Shown: positions 1 to 6,449 of the stretch, piece by piece | How positions within the stretch are numbered: the first letter of the stretch is position 1 | Layout: each line of letters begins with the position of its first letter | Source of the DNA: CAZFHZ01 sp964519015 | GTDB lineage: Bacteria; Blakebacterota; Blakebacteria; Blakebacterales; CAYUVJ01 | Length of the DNA: 33,849 bases | Assembly (NCBI GenBank): GCA_964519015.1 | Contig: CAZFHZ010000031.1 | Span: 1 to 33,849 of the forward strand | Reading direction: 5' to 3' | Translations under genes and position numbers: made by a program | The notes under the pieces: generated by a model | Seen by the model: the letters and a program-made list of their open reading frames with translations, nothing else | Told to the model about the DNA's origin: nothing | The model's database searches: none

Positions 1-462
1 CCGGTCGGAGTGGAGGCGATGACCGAGTACTGGCTCATGCCCCTGGTCGGCTTCACCTTCGACACGACCTTGGCCGCGGCCGGGCTCGTCTTCAGCGGCG
101 TGGTCGAGCGCTTCCCCCGCATCCGGTGGGCCCTCTGTCACCTCGGCGGGGCCATCCCCTACCTGGCCGAACGGCTCGACCGCGGCTACCACGCCTTCCG
201 TGAGTGCCGCGAGCGGATCACCCGTCTGCCCAGCGAGTACCTGAAGACCTTCTACTACGACACGGTGAACTTCGACCCGGCCGCCCTGGAGCTGGCGATC
301 CGGTTCGCTGGTGTCGACCACCTGCTGGCCGGCAGCGACTACCCGCACATGATCGGGAGCCTGCGCGGGATGGTCGCCAGCATCCGGGGGCTGACCGTCA
401 GCGAGGAGGAGAAGGCCCTCATCCTGGGGGGGAACGCCGAGCGGCTGCTCTCCGGAGCCTGA
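1..462 (+). CDS. Amidohydrolase (ACMSD-like, amidohydrolase_2), 3' part only
   Basis: This is the C-terminal ~153 residues of a TIM-barrel metal-dependent hydrolase or decarboxylase of the amidohydrolase-2 family, which includes aminocarboxymuconate-semialdehyde decarboxylase. The frame is open from base 1, so the gene starts before the window; the in-frame GTG at 10 is internal. Seen: the His of CHLGGAIPYL (bases 139-141), which fits the family's third metal His, and the Asp of AGSDYPH, which fits the conserved catalytic Asp near the last strand. It ends in the typical ILGGNAERLL helix. The substrate cannot be assigned, because the N-terminal metal motif is missing and the family is broad. 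It ends about 50 bases before a tRNA promoter, and no terminator is obvious between them. Confidence 0.85.
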   Translation, partial: PVGVEAMTEYWLMPLVGFTFDTTLAAAGLVFSGVVERFPRIRWALCHLGGAIPYLAERLDRGYHAFRECRERITRLPSEYLKTFYYDTVNFDPAALELAIRFAGVDHLLAGSDYPHMIGSLRGMVASIRGLTVSEEEKALILGGNAERLLSGA

Positions 463-512
463 TCGGAGAGCCGGAAGGAGTCACCATCCCTTGAGCGGCG
501 CCGGACGCCGCA

Positions 513-541
513 TTGACACCCGGGGTGGCTCCCCGCATATT
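513..541 (+). promoter_or_regulatory. Sigma70-type promoter of tRNA-Ala
   Basis: TTGACA at 513-518 is a perfect -35 box. A 17-base spacer follows, then CATATT at 536-541 as the -10 box (4 of 6 match TATAAT). The expected start is near 549, about 15 bases before the mature tRNA 5' end. Assigned by eye from spacing and consensus. Confidence 0.7.
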
Positions 542-563
542 CAGGACTCCCGAAGGACGACGT

Positions 564-639
564 GGGGATATAGCTCAGCTGGGAGAGCGCCGGCCTCGCA
601 TGCCGGAGGTCGCGGGTTCGAGTCCCGCTATCTCCACCA
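564..639 (+). tRNA. tRNA-Ala (anticodon CGC)
   Basis: The 76 bases fold as a full cloverleaf. The acceptor pairs GGGGATA with TATCTCC (629-635) with one G-T wobble. The anticodon stem is CCGGC/GCCGG around the seven-base loop CTCGCAT, placing anticodon CGC at 597-599, which reads Ala codon GCG. The T stem is GCGGG/CCCGC with loop TTCGAGT. The discriminator is A636, and the 3' CCA is encoded in the DNA (637-639). A GCG-reading Ala tRNA fits the high G+C content. It has its own promoter just upstream and is followed by a hairpin that terminates the opposing minus-strand gene. Confidence 0.97.
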
Positions 640-640
640 G

Positions 641-680
641 AACGAAAAAGGCCTCCGTCGCAGCCGCGAGGGAGGCCTTC
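641..680 (-). terminator. Rho-independent terminator of the 703-1044 gene
   Basis: Perfect 9-bp inverted repeat AAGGCCTCC (648-656) and GGAGGCCTT (671-679) with a 14-base loop. Read on the minus strand, the stem is followed by a T-rich run (TTTTTCGTT). It lies 24 bases past the minus-strand stop codon. On the plus strand the tail is weak, but the hairpin could also end tRNA transcription. Confidence 0.8.
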
Positions 681-702
681 GCACGTCCGGGCCGGCGGGC
701 GG

Positions 703-1044
703 TTACATGGTCCCGAGGGTCACCGACTTGTAGCGGTCCGGGCTGTACGGCTTGACGACGAAGCCGCGGCCGTCGATGACCCCGAAGCCGGTGCCCTGGA
801 GCCGCTCGCGGGCGCTGTTGATGACGGTCGCTTTGGGAGGGACGGCGATCATGCGCTTGAGCCTCTTCTTCCCCTTCACCCCCTGCAACCGCTGGATCAC
901 TTCGTCGGTCAGCTCCTCCGGCTCCATCACCACGACCAGGGCGTAGCCGGCTCCCAGCAGGTCGACCCCTCCACCGGAGGGCTCGGCGACCTTCAGCTTC
1001 TCCTTCAGGTTGGCTACCAGTTCGTCACGGGTCATGTTCGTCAT
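703..1044 (-). CDS. Small hypothetical protein
   Basis: I do not recognise this protein of about 113 residues. It begins MTNMTRDELVANLKEKLK, an amphipathic charged helix. A glycine-containing hydrophobic stretch (DLLGAGYALVVVMEPEEL) follows, then a basic patch (GVKGKKRLKRM) and a tail with Tyr and Pro (VVKPYSPDRYKS). There is no signal peptide, membrane segment or metal motif, so it is probably a small cytosolic alpha/beta protein. The frame is open back to 1134, but I chose the ATG at 1044 because a good promoter lies at 1106-1134 and AGAGG sits just before 1044; the ATG at 1035 is an alternative. It is a monocistronic unit with its own promoter and a strong terminator, which supports a real gene. 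Confidence 0.7.
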   Translation of the reverse strand: MTNMTRDELVANLKEKLKVAEPSGGGVDLLGAGYALVVVMEPEELTDEVIQRLQGVKGKKRLKRMIAVPPKATVINSARERLQGTGFGVIDGRGFVVKPYSPDRYKSVTLGTM

Positions 1045-1105
1045 GCCGGGCCTCTGGGCTGGGGGGCGCTGGGCCTCCGGTTCCGGTTCACACGTTCGGC
1101 GGCAC

Positions 1106-1134
1106 AAGGTAGGCGCGCCGGGGGAAGTACGCAA
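1106..1134 (-). promoter_or_regulatory. Sigma70-type promoter of the small hypothetical gene
   Basis: On the minus strand, TTGCGT (1134-1129), a 17-base spacer, then TACCTT (1111-1106). The expected start is near 1098, giving a leader of about 55 bases to the ATG at 1044. It lies in the gap after the aspartase gene, so the small gene need not depend on read-through. Confidence 0.65.
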
Positions 1135-1155
1135 CCGGGAGGATACCGGGAGCGG

Positions 1156-2583
1156 TCAGTCGGTCTCCTTCCGGCTGCGTTCCCGTACGCCGTCGGTGAG
1201 CTTGGGCTCGTTGCGGCAGCCGGGGATGCCCGGCTCGGTCATGTCGCGCACGTCGAGGATACGGGCCATCTCCTCGGGGGTGAGCAGACCCATCTCCAAC
1301 ACCAGCTCGGGGATGGTACGACCGGTGCGCTGCGCCTCCTTGGCCACCCGGGCGGCGTTCTCGTAACCGATGCACGGGTTGAGGGCGGTCACCAGGCCGA
1401 GGGTACGGTCGGCATACGCGCGGCAGCGCTCGGCGTCGGCCTCGATCCCCCGGACGCAGCGGACATCGAGGACCGTCACCGCCCGGGTCAGGATCCCCAG
1501 GCTGGAGAGCAGGTCGAAGGCGATGAGCGGCATCATGACGTTGAGTTCGAACTGCCCCGCCTGGGCGGCCAGGGCGATGGCCTGGTCGTAGCCGATCACC
1601 TGGAAACAGACCTGGTTGGTCATCTCGCAGATGACGGGATTGACCTTCCCCGGCATGATACTGGAGCCGGGCTGCACGGGGGGGAGGAAGATCTCGGCCA
1701 GACCGGTGGTGGGGCCGCTGGCCATCAGACGCAGGTCGTTGCAGATCCGCCCCAGTTCGACCGCCAGGCCGCGCAGGGCCGCCGAGAGGTAGACGAAGGG
1801 GAACATGCTCTGCATGGCCTCGCGCAGGTCCTCGGCCGGGCGGAGCGGTTCCCCCGTCCGCTCGGCCAGCAACGCGCAGACCCGCTCCCGGTAGCGCGGC
1901 TCGGTGTTCAGCCCGGTGCCGGTGGCGCTCCCGCCGATGCCCAGCGGGAGGCACTCGGCCAGCGCCCGCTCGATCCCCTCCCGGCAGCGGCCGGTGGTGA
2001 CCGCCCAGGCGGTGAACTCCTGGCCCAGCCGCACCGGGACGGCGTCCTGCAGGTGGGTGCGGCCGCTCTTGAGGATATCATCGAAGGCCCGCCCCTTGAG
2101 GGCGAAGGCCTCCTCGAGGCCGCGCAGCGCCGTGATCAGTTCACGCCCCTGCCGGAGCGCGCCCAGCCGGATGGCGGTGGGAACCACGTCGTTGGTGCTC
2201 TGGCCGAAGTTCACGTGGTCGTTCGGATGGACCAGGCGGAAGTCCCCACGCTTCGCCCCCAGCAGCTCGCCGGCCCGGCTGGCCAGCACCTCGTTGACGT
2301 TCATGTGGTGGCTGGTGCCCGCCCCGGCCTGGTAGACGTCGACCACGAACTGGTCGGCCAGATCTCCGGCCATGACCTCCTCGGCGGCCCGGGCGATGGC
2401 CTCGCCGATCTTCGGCGGCAGGATCTCCAGCTCGGTGTTGACCCGGGCGGCCGCCCACTTCACCAGGGCGGTGGCCCAGACGAAAAGGGGGAGAGGGCGC
2501 TGGCCGGAGATGGGGAAGTTCTCCAGGGCGCGGGCGGTCTGGGCGTCCCAGTAGGCGTCCGCGGGGACGTCGATGGTCCCCAT
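1156..2583 (-). CDS. aspA: Aspartate ammonia-lyase (aspartase)
   Basis: Cytosolic aspartase/fumarase-superfamily enzyme that interconverts L-aspartate with fumarate plus ammonia. It has 475 residues; the E. coli enzyme has about 478. Seen: NDHVNFGQSTND, the GRTHLQDAVPVRLGQEF loop, GTGLNTEPRY, and the superfamily signature GSSIMPGKVNPV at residues 306-317 carrying the catalytic-loop serines. The sequence after the signature (NQVCFQVIG, LNVMMPLIAFD, ALNPCIGYENAA, VLEMGLLTPEEM) resembles AspA more than class II fumarase, though substrate choice is inferred. The start is uncertain. The ATG at 2583 has AAGGA four bases upstream, but the family N-terminal motif (x-K-D-T-M-G) extends upstream, and a CTG at 2607 sits 9 bases after GGGAGG. 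It is the last gene of a rubredoxin/membrane-protein operon. Confidence 0.88.
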   Translation of the reverse strand: MGTIDVPADAYWDAQTARALENFPISGQRPLPLFVWATALVKWAAARVNTELEILPPKIGEAIARAAEEVMAGDLADQFVVDVYQAGAGTSHHMNVNEVLASRAGELLGAKRGDFRLVHPNDHVNFGQSTNDVVPTAIRLGALRQGRELITALRGLEEAFALKGRAFDDILKSGRTHLQDAVPVRLGQEFTAWAVTTGRCREGIERALAECLPLGIGGSATGTGLNTEPRYRERVCALLAERTGEPLRPAEDLREAMQSMFPFVYLSAALRGLAVELGRICNDLRLMASGPTTGLAEIFLPPVQPGSSIMPGKVNPVICEMTNQVCFQVIGYDQAIALAAQAGQFELNVMMPLIAFDLLSSLGILTRAVTVLDVRCVRGIEADAERCRAYADRTLGLVTALNPCIGYENAARVAKEAQRTGRTIPELVLEMGLLTPEEMARILDVRDMTEPGIPGCRNEPKLTDGVRERSRKETD

Positions 2584-2612
2584 GGTGTCCTTGGCGGTGC
2601 GGTGCAGTGCGA

Positions 2613-3314
2613 TCAGCCTCCCTGTCGGACGGACTGGATCCAGTCGCGGAGATTGGTGTTGAGGACCGCCTGGAGGGCAAAGGGTGCGGTGACCGAGTCG
2701 GTGGCCACCCAGACGACCATGTTGCTCTGACGGAAGAAATAGTTGCGCTGACCCCGGCCCGCCACCTGGGTGATCGGTGTGTTCTGGCGGATGAACTGCG
2801 ACTGGTTGCGCCAGCTGGCGTTGAACGCCGGATCGGTCTCGTCGATGAGCAGCGAGTAGGCTTCGGCGGCCGATTCCTGGAGAGCAGCGATCCCCACCCA
2901 CACCTCCACCGGGTAGTTCAGGAAGAGGTAGTTGGCCACGACCCCGTCCACGAAGGGGAGGCTGCGTCCGTTGACGGGGAACTTTCGCCGGATGTAGCCG
3001 ACGGCTGTGGTGTCCTCGAGCGCGAGTAGGTAGAAGGCGTCGGTCAAGCTGCCGATGTCCAGCAGCCGCTCCTCGGTGGTCACCTCATGGCGTACCGAGC
3101 TGAGCACGATCAGCCCACCGACCACCGCCACCACCAGGGCGATCCCGAACAGAAAACGGCGCCGGGCCCGGGCGCTGCGACGGCGCGCCTCCTCGGGGTC
3201 CTCGGCATCGGGTCGCCGGTACTTACGGTAGTTCTCTTCGACGACCTCGAGCTTATCTTCGGCGTCACCGTCGAGGTCGTACCCGCCCGTCGCCCGCCAG
3301 TTCTTGTCGGCCAT
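2613..3314 (-). CDS. Single-pass membrane protein of unknown function
   Basis: 233 residues. Seen: a charged cytosolic N-terminus rich in Asp/Glu, then Arg (EEARRRSARARRR, about residues 41-53), one membrane helix (FLFGIALVVAVVGGLIVLSS, about 54-73), then a soluble domain of about 160 residues rich in aromatics (SLTDAFYLLALEDTT, VVANYLFLNYPVEVW, NYFFRQSNMVVWVATDS). The Arg cluster before the helix predicts that the C-terminal domain faces the periplasm. I do not recognise the family. The start at 3314 is supported by GGAG eight bases upstream. The gene lies 30 bases after rubredoxin and its stop is just before the aspartase start, so it is probably co-transcribed with both. Confidence 0.75.
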   Translation of the reverse strand: MADKNWRATGGYDLDGDAEDKLEVVEENYRKYRRPDAEDPEEARRRSARARRRFLFGIALVVAVVGGLIVLSSVRHEVTTEERLLDIGSLTDAFYLLALEDTTAVGYIRRKFPVNGRSLPFVDGVVANYLFLNYPVEVWVGIAALQESAAEAYSLLIDETDPAFNASWRNQSQFIRQNTPITQVAGRGQRNYFFRQSNMVVWVATDSVTAPFALQAVLNTNLRDWIQSVRQGG

Positions 3315-3344
3315 GGTCTCGCTCCGCGTGTCGGGGTCCGGTGG

Positions 3345-3515
3345 TTACGGCGTCGGACCGCGCTCGAGGGGGATGAACCGTTCCCGGGGGGCCCCGCAGG
3401 CGGGACAGGTGAAATCCCCGGACAGCTCGTCGAAGGGGGTGCCGGGCCCCACCCCGACGGCCGGGGCCCCGTCGGCCGGTACATAGCAGTATCCACAGGC
3501 GAGGCATTCGTGCAT
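3345..3515 (-). CDS. Rubredoxin
   Basis: This 56-residue reading frame is a short one-electron carrier. Seen: MHECLACGYCYVP at the start, PGTPFDELSGDFTCPACG in the middle and ERFIPLERG near the end. The two C-x2-C knuckles (C-L-A-C-G-Y and C-P-A-C-G-A) form the iron site, and the spacing and GTPFDELS loop match classical rubredoxins of 50-56 residues. An in-frame ATG nine bases earlier (3524) would add MVG. I prefer 3515 because the -10 box overlaps the earlier ATG and the expected transcription start coincides with 3515. No Shine-Dalgarno precedes either ATG, so the mRNA is probably leaderless. It is the first gene of the operon with 2613-3314 and aspA. The redox partner is not evident. Confidence 0.93.
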   Translation of the reverse strand: MHECLACGYCYVPADGAPAVGVGPGTPFDELSGDFTCPACGAPRERFIPLERGPTP

Positions 3516-3522
3516 ACCGACC

Positions 3523-3552
3523 ATGTTAGGCGGGGGGTGGCGGCGGGCCCAA
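3523..3552 (-). promoter_or_regulatory. Promoter of rubredoxin operon, leaderless arrangement
   Basis: On the minus strand, TTGGGC (3552-3547), an 18-base spacer and TAACAT (3528-3523). The A of ATG 3515 lies 8 bases past the -10 box, where transcription should begin. No ribosome-binding site is present. Confidence 0.65.
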
Positions 3553-3578
3553 GCACATTCGGCGTCGTGATTTCAGGC

Positions 3579-3607
3579 TTGAGGGGCCCCGGTGCCGCCC
3601 GTAGTCT
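3579..3607 (+). promoter_or_regulatory. Promoter of pentapeptide-repeat operon
   Basis: TTGAGG (3579-3584), a 17-base spacer and TAGTCT (3602-3607). The expected start is near 3615, giving a GC-rich leader of about 50 bases before the ATG at 3664. It is divergent from the rubredoxin promoter. Confidence 0.65.
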
Positions 3608-3663
3608 GTCCACCGCCTGCGACCGGCGGCCGGCGGGCCGCCCCCGACCCGGGACGCTCACTT

Positions 3664-4515
3664 ATGAACGACGGAACCGCGCTGCCGGAACCGCTCTGCC
3701 GAGCCCCGGGCTGCCCCTTCCTCCCCTTGAGCGGGGCCGACACCTGTTTCGAACATCTCGCCGACCCGGCCGCTTTCCTGACCCGAATCGCCGCGGCGGC
3801 CTCAGCAGGGGAGCTCCTGGACGCCCCTCGCTGGCCGAAGCTCCAGGCGGACGGTGTCTGCTGGCCGGGATTGCGCGCGCCCGGCGCCGACCTGCGCGGT
3901 GCCCGGCTGGAAGGGGCCGATCTCTCCGCCTGCGACCTGCGGGGGGCGAACCTGGAGGGGGCGGTGCTGCGCCGGGCCGATCTGCGCGGAGCCGACCTGA
4001 GCGGGGCCGAGCTGGGGGGTGTGCGCGCCGAGCGGGCCGACCTGCGGAGCGCCCGGCTGACGGCCAGCCGGGGTGCGCATCTCGATCTGACCGGAGCGGA
4101 CCTGGAGGAAGCCGACCTGAGCGATGCCCATTGGCCGGCCGCCCGTCTGGTCGACGCCGCTCTGGCCGGGGTGACCGCGCCGCGCCTCTTCGCCCCCTGG
4201 AGTGACCTCACCGGTGCCCGGCTGTGCGGTGCCCGGCTCACCTTCGCCGTGCTGGGCGGCAGCCGGTTGGTGGCAGCGGACCTGGGTGGAGCCGACCTGC
4301 AGCAGGCTTCTCTGGTCGGGGTGGATGCCCGCGGGGTGGTGCTGCGCGGCGCGCTCCTCTACTACAGCCGTCCCGGTGCGGCCGACTTCGGCGAAGCCGA
4401 CCTGCGCGGGGCGGATCTGCGCCGGGCCGTCTTCCGGGAGGCCGACCTGCGGGGCGCCGACCTGACCGGCGCCGACACCGAGGGCGCCATCTTCCAGCGG
4501 GCCAGGAGGGAGTGA
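3664..4515 (+). CDS. Pentapeptide-repeat protein with N-terminal Cys/His cluster
   Basis: 283 residues, almost entirely A(D/N)LxG-type five-residue units (e.g. ADLRGADLSGAEL, EADLRGADLRRAVF) from about residue 75 to the end, roughly 40 units. This predicts a right-handed quadrilateral beta-helix. Before it lies a short Cys/His cluster, C12-x4-C17-x10-C28-x2-H31, a spacing typical of small zinc-binding knuckles, then a helical linker. There is no signal peptide, so it is probably cytosolic. Family members have varied or unknown roles, including gyrase protection and scaffolding, and nothing here decides between them. The ATG at 3664 is the first start after the promoter; the only upstream purine run is GGGA. 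It is followed 3 bases later by the MBL hydrolase, so the two are co-transcribed. Confidence 0.9.
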   Translation: MNDGTALPEPLCRAPGCPFLPLSGADTCFEHLADPAAFLTRIAAAASAGELLDAPRWPKLQADGVCWPGLRAPGADLRGARLEGADLSACDLRGANLEGAVLRRADLRGADLSGAELGGVRAERADLRSARLTASRGAHLDLTGADLEEADLSDAHWPAARLVDAALAGVTAPRLFAPWSDLTGARLCGARLTFAVLGGSRLVAADLGGADLQQASLVGVDARGVVLRGALLYYSRPGAADFGEADLRGADLRRAVFREADLRGADLTGADTEGAIFQRARRE

Positions 4516-4518
4516 GCG

Positions 4519-5148
4519 ATGTCGCTGTGCGTCCATCACTTCCCCTTCCCCGAGGTCAACGAGATGAACGCCTGGCTCGTCTGGTGTCCCCGTTCCCGGG
4601 AGTGCCTGCTGGTCGACCCGGGGGGGTGGGATGGACGGATCCCGGAGTACGTCGCCCGGGAGGGACTCACCCCGGTCGGGATCCTGCTCACCCATTCCCA
4701 TCACGACCACGTGGGGGGGGCGGCCGCCGCCCGGCGGGAACTGGATGCTCCCCTGCTCGCTTCGGCCGGCACGGTTGCGCGTCTGGCGGCGGAGGTGCCC
4801 GCAGAGGCCTGCCGGATCGTGGGGGAGGGGGACCGGGTCGTGGTGGGGGGGCACAGCGGTTCCATCCATGCCCTGCCCGGTCACACCGACGACCAGATCG
4901 CCCTCCACCTGGAGGGGCACCTCTTCGCCGGGGATGCACTCTTCGCCGCCGCCCTGGGGGGCACCCCCGACCCGGCCCGTTTCCATCTCCAGGCGGCTGG
5001 GCTGCGGCGGTTGCTCCGGGATCTCCCCGCCGACACGATGGTGCATCCCGGGCATGGTCCGGTGACCGAGGTCGGGCTCGAACGGCTCTTCAATCCCTTC
5101 CTCAAGGGGACCGACCCGCGCGGTCCGGCCACACCGGGGGAGCGGTGA
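4519..5148 (+). CDS. MBL-fold (glyoxalase II-like) metal hydrolase
   Basis: 209-residue cytosolic metallo-beta-lactamase-fold hydrolase. All metal ligands are visible: the H59-x-H61-H62-D63-H64 motif, H122 in LPGHT, D139 in FAGDALF and H179 in HPGHGPV. The short C-terminal NPFL segment is typical of the COG0491 hydroxyacylglutathione-hydrolase-like group, but the protein lacks the long C-terminal helical domain of true glyoxalase II. The substrate is therefore open, with a thioester or persulfide possible. It starts 3 bases after the pentapeptide gene, with GGAGGGAG upstream. Its stop overlaps the GTG start of the DUF2007 gene, so translation is probably coupled. Confidence 0.9.
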   Translation: MSLCVHHFPFPEVNEMNAWLVWCPRSRECLLVDPGGWDGRIPEYVAREGLTPVGILLTHSHHDHVGGAAAARRELDAPLLASAGTVARLAAEVPAEACRIVGEGDRVVVGGHSGSIHALPGHTDDQIALHLEGHLFAGDALFAAALGGTPDPARFHLQAAGLRRLLRDLPADTMVHPGHGPVTEVGLERLFNPFLKGTDPRGPATPGER

Positions 5149-5417
5149 GCGACCCCGACGGCCTGCGGCGCCGCCTGGTGCGGATCGCAGTGGCCGGTTC
5201 GGCCTTCGAAGCCGGGCTGATCCGTCGCGGTCTGGAGGCGGCCGGCATCCCCTGCCTGATCCCCGGTGAGGACGTCGAGCCCGATCCGGGGGCGGGCCTG
5301 GATGAGAACAGCATCCTGGTTCCAGTTGATATGCGTGACGCGGCACTCGATGTTCTGCTCAAGGTATGGGAGTTCTTCGAACCGGTTGACCCCGATCCGG
5401 GAAGGTCGTCATCCTGA
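5145..5417 (+). CDS. DUF2007-like small protein
   Basis: 90 residues starting at a GTG that overlaps the upstream stop (GTGA), with GGGGGAG before it. The core, RIAVAGSAFEAGLIRRGLEAAGIPCLIPGED, matches the DUF2007 pattern (short beta strand, helix carrying xxFEAxLxRxxLExxGIPC, strand). DUF2007 members are often called putative signal-transducing proteins without experimental proof. The second half (NSILVPVDMRDAALDVLLKVWEFFE) completes the small ferredoxin-like fold. Cytosolic. It is the third gene of the pentapeptide/MBL operon. Confidence 0.75.
   Translation: MSDPDGLRRRLVRIAVAGSAFEAGLIRRGLEAAGIPCLIPGEDVEPDPGAGLDENSILVPVDMRDAALDVLLKVWEFFEPVDPDPGRSSS
5386..5415 (+). promoter_or_regulatory. 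Candidate internal promoter before WYL genes
   Basis: TTGACC (5386-5391), an 18-base spacer and CATCCT (5410-5415, weak -10) inside the end of the DUF2007 gene. ATG 5424 follows 9 bases after the -10 box and has no nearby Shine-Dalgarno, resembling the leaderless pattern elsewhere in the window. Confidence 0.35.
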
Positions 5418-5423
5418 ACCCGT

Positions 5424-6449
5424 ATGCCTGAGAAGACGAACAAGGACCTCAGACAGCTCAACCTGATCGCTTACCTGCTGAACCATCGGTTCCCGGTCAC
5501 CTGGGACGAGATCCGACAGCGGGTGCCCGGCTACCAGCCGGTCGGCGAGGTGGACGAGAAGTCGATCCTGCGCAAGTTCGAACGGGACAAGGAAGAGTTG
5601 CGCGCCCAGGGGATTCCGATCGACACCGTGCCGATCGACAGTGAGGTCCTGATGGGCTACCGGCTCGACCGGACCCGTTTCTACCTTCCCCGGATCGCCT
5701 TCACCGAGCCGGAGATCCGGGCCCTGGTCGTGGCCGTCCGGCGCGTCGCCGAGATGAAGGGGTTCCCGCTCGCCCGCGAGGCCCGCTCGGTGATGCGCAA
5801 GCTGGTCTTCGATTCGGAACCGGCCTCCGATGCCGACGGCCGGGTCGTCTACCGCTACTCCGGTCACAACCTCTCGGCCGTGATGGAGACGGTCACCGAG
5901 GCGCTGCTGCGCAAGAAGCGCCTGCACATGACCTACTACAGCCTGCTACGCGACGAACTCACCGAACGGGACGTCTACCCCTACGGGCTGATGCAGCGCG
6001 GAGGGGGGTGGTACCTGGTCGCCTGGTGCTGTCTGCGCGAAGAGATCCGCCAGTTCCGGCTCGAGCGCATCAAGTCCCTCCAGATCAACCGCTCCGACCC
6101 GGCCGTACCCGACTACGAGATCCCGAAGGACTTCTCGCTCAAGGACTACATGGGACGCGAACCGTGGGACTACTCCACATCGCGCCCCACGGCCGTGGAG
6201 GTCCACATGAGCCCGGCCCGGTACGCCCAGGCGCGCGTCCGGTGGTCGGACCGTCCCGATGTGGAGTTCTCCACCGACCGGTCCCACACCGTGCTGATGC
6301 ACGTGCGGGATGACGACGCCTTCTGCCGCTGGGTGCTGGGTGAGCAGGGGGAGGTCGAGATCCTGGCGCCGAAACGGATGGTCCGGGAGATGCGCAACCT
6401 GATCCGTTCGGTGAGCGAGGCGTACGCCCCATTGCCGAGGGAGGCCTGA
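5424..6449 (+). CDS. WYL-domain transcriptional regulator (PafB-like)
   Basis: 341 residues. The N-terminal ~60 residues form a winged helix-turn-helix (LIAYLLNHRFPVTWDEI, then KSILRKFERDKEELRAQG), the arrangement seen in DeoR-like WYL regulators. A WYL domain follows, with TYYSLLRDELTERDVYPYGL and the diagnostic GGGWYLVAWC (WYL, then basic FRLERI). A WCX-type C-terminal extension (residues ~255-338) ends in EMRNLIRSVSEAY. WYL domains bind nucleic acid or small ligands; the actinobacterial PafB/PafC pair activates DNA-damage genes. Its stop overlaps the next start (TGATG), and the next gene is a second WYL protein, so a heteromeric PafBC-like pair is likely. There is no pup/proteasome gene nearby. 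Confidence 0.88.
   Translation: MPEKTNKDLRQLNLIAYLLNHRFPVTWDEIRQRVPGYQPVGEVDEKSILRKFERDKEELRAQGIPIDTVPIDSEVLMGYRLDRTRFYLPRIAFTEPEIRALVVAVRRVAEMKGFPLAREARSVMRKLVFDSEPASDADGRVVYRYSGHNLSAVMETVTEALLRKKRLHMTYYSLLRDELTERDVYPYGLMQRGGGWYLVAWCCLREEIRQFRLERIKSLQINRSDPAVPDYEIPKDFSLKDYMGREPWDYSTSRPTAVEVHMSPARYAQARVRWSDRPDVEFSTDRSHTVLMHVRDDDAFCRWVLGEQGEVEILAPKRMVREMRNLIRSVSEAYAPLPREA

Noticed and set aside
491..755. Small plus-strand frames across the tRNA gene
   Set aside because: They run through the tRNA and terminator and show no coding signature.
4224..5417. Long plus-strand frame overlapping the pentapeptide and MBL genes
   Set aside because: Only its last 90 codons (DUF2007, from GTG 5145) are real; the rest is an out-of-frame Arg/Gly/Pro-rich shadow.
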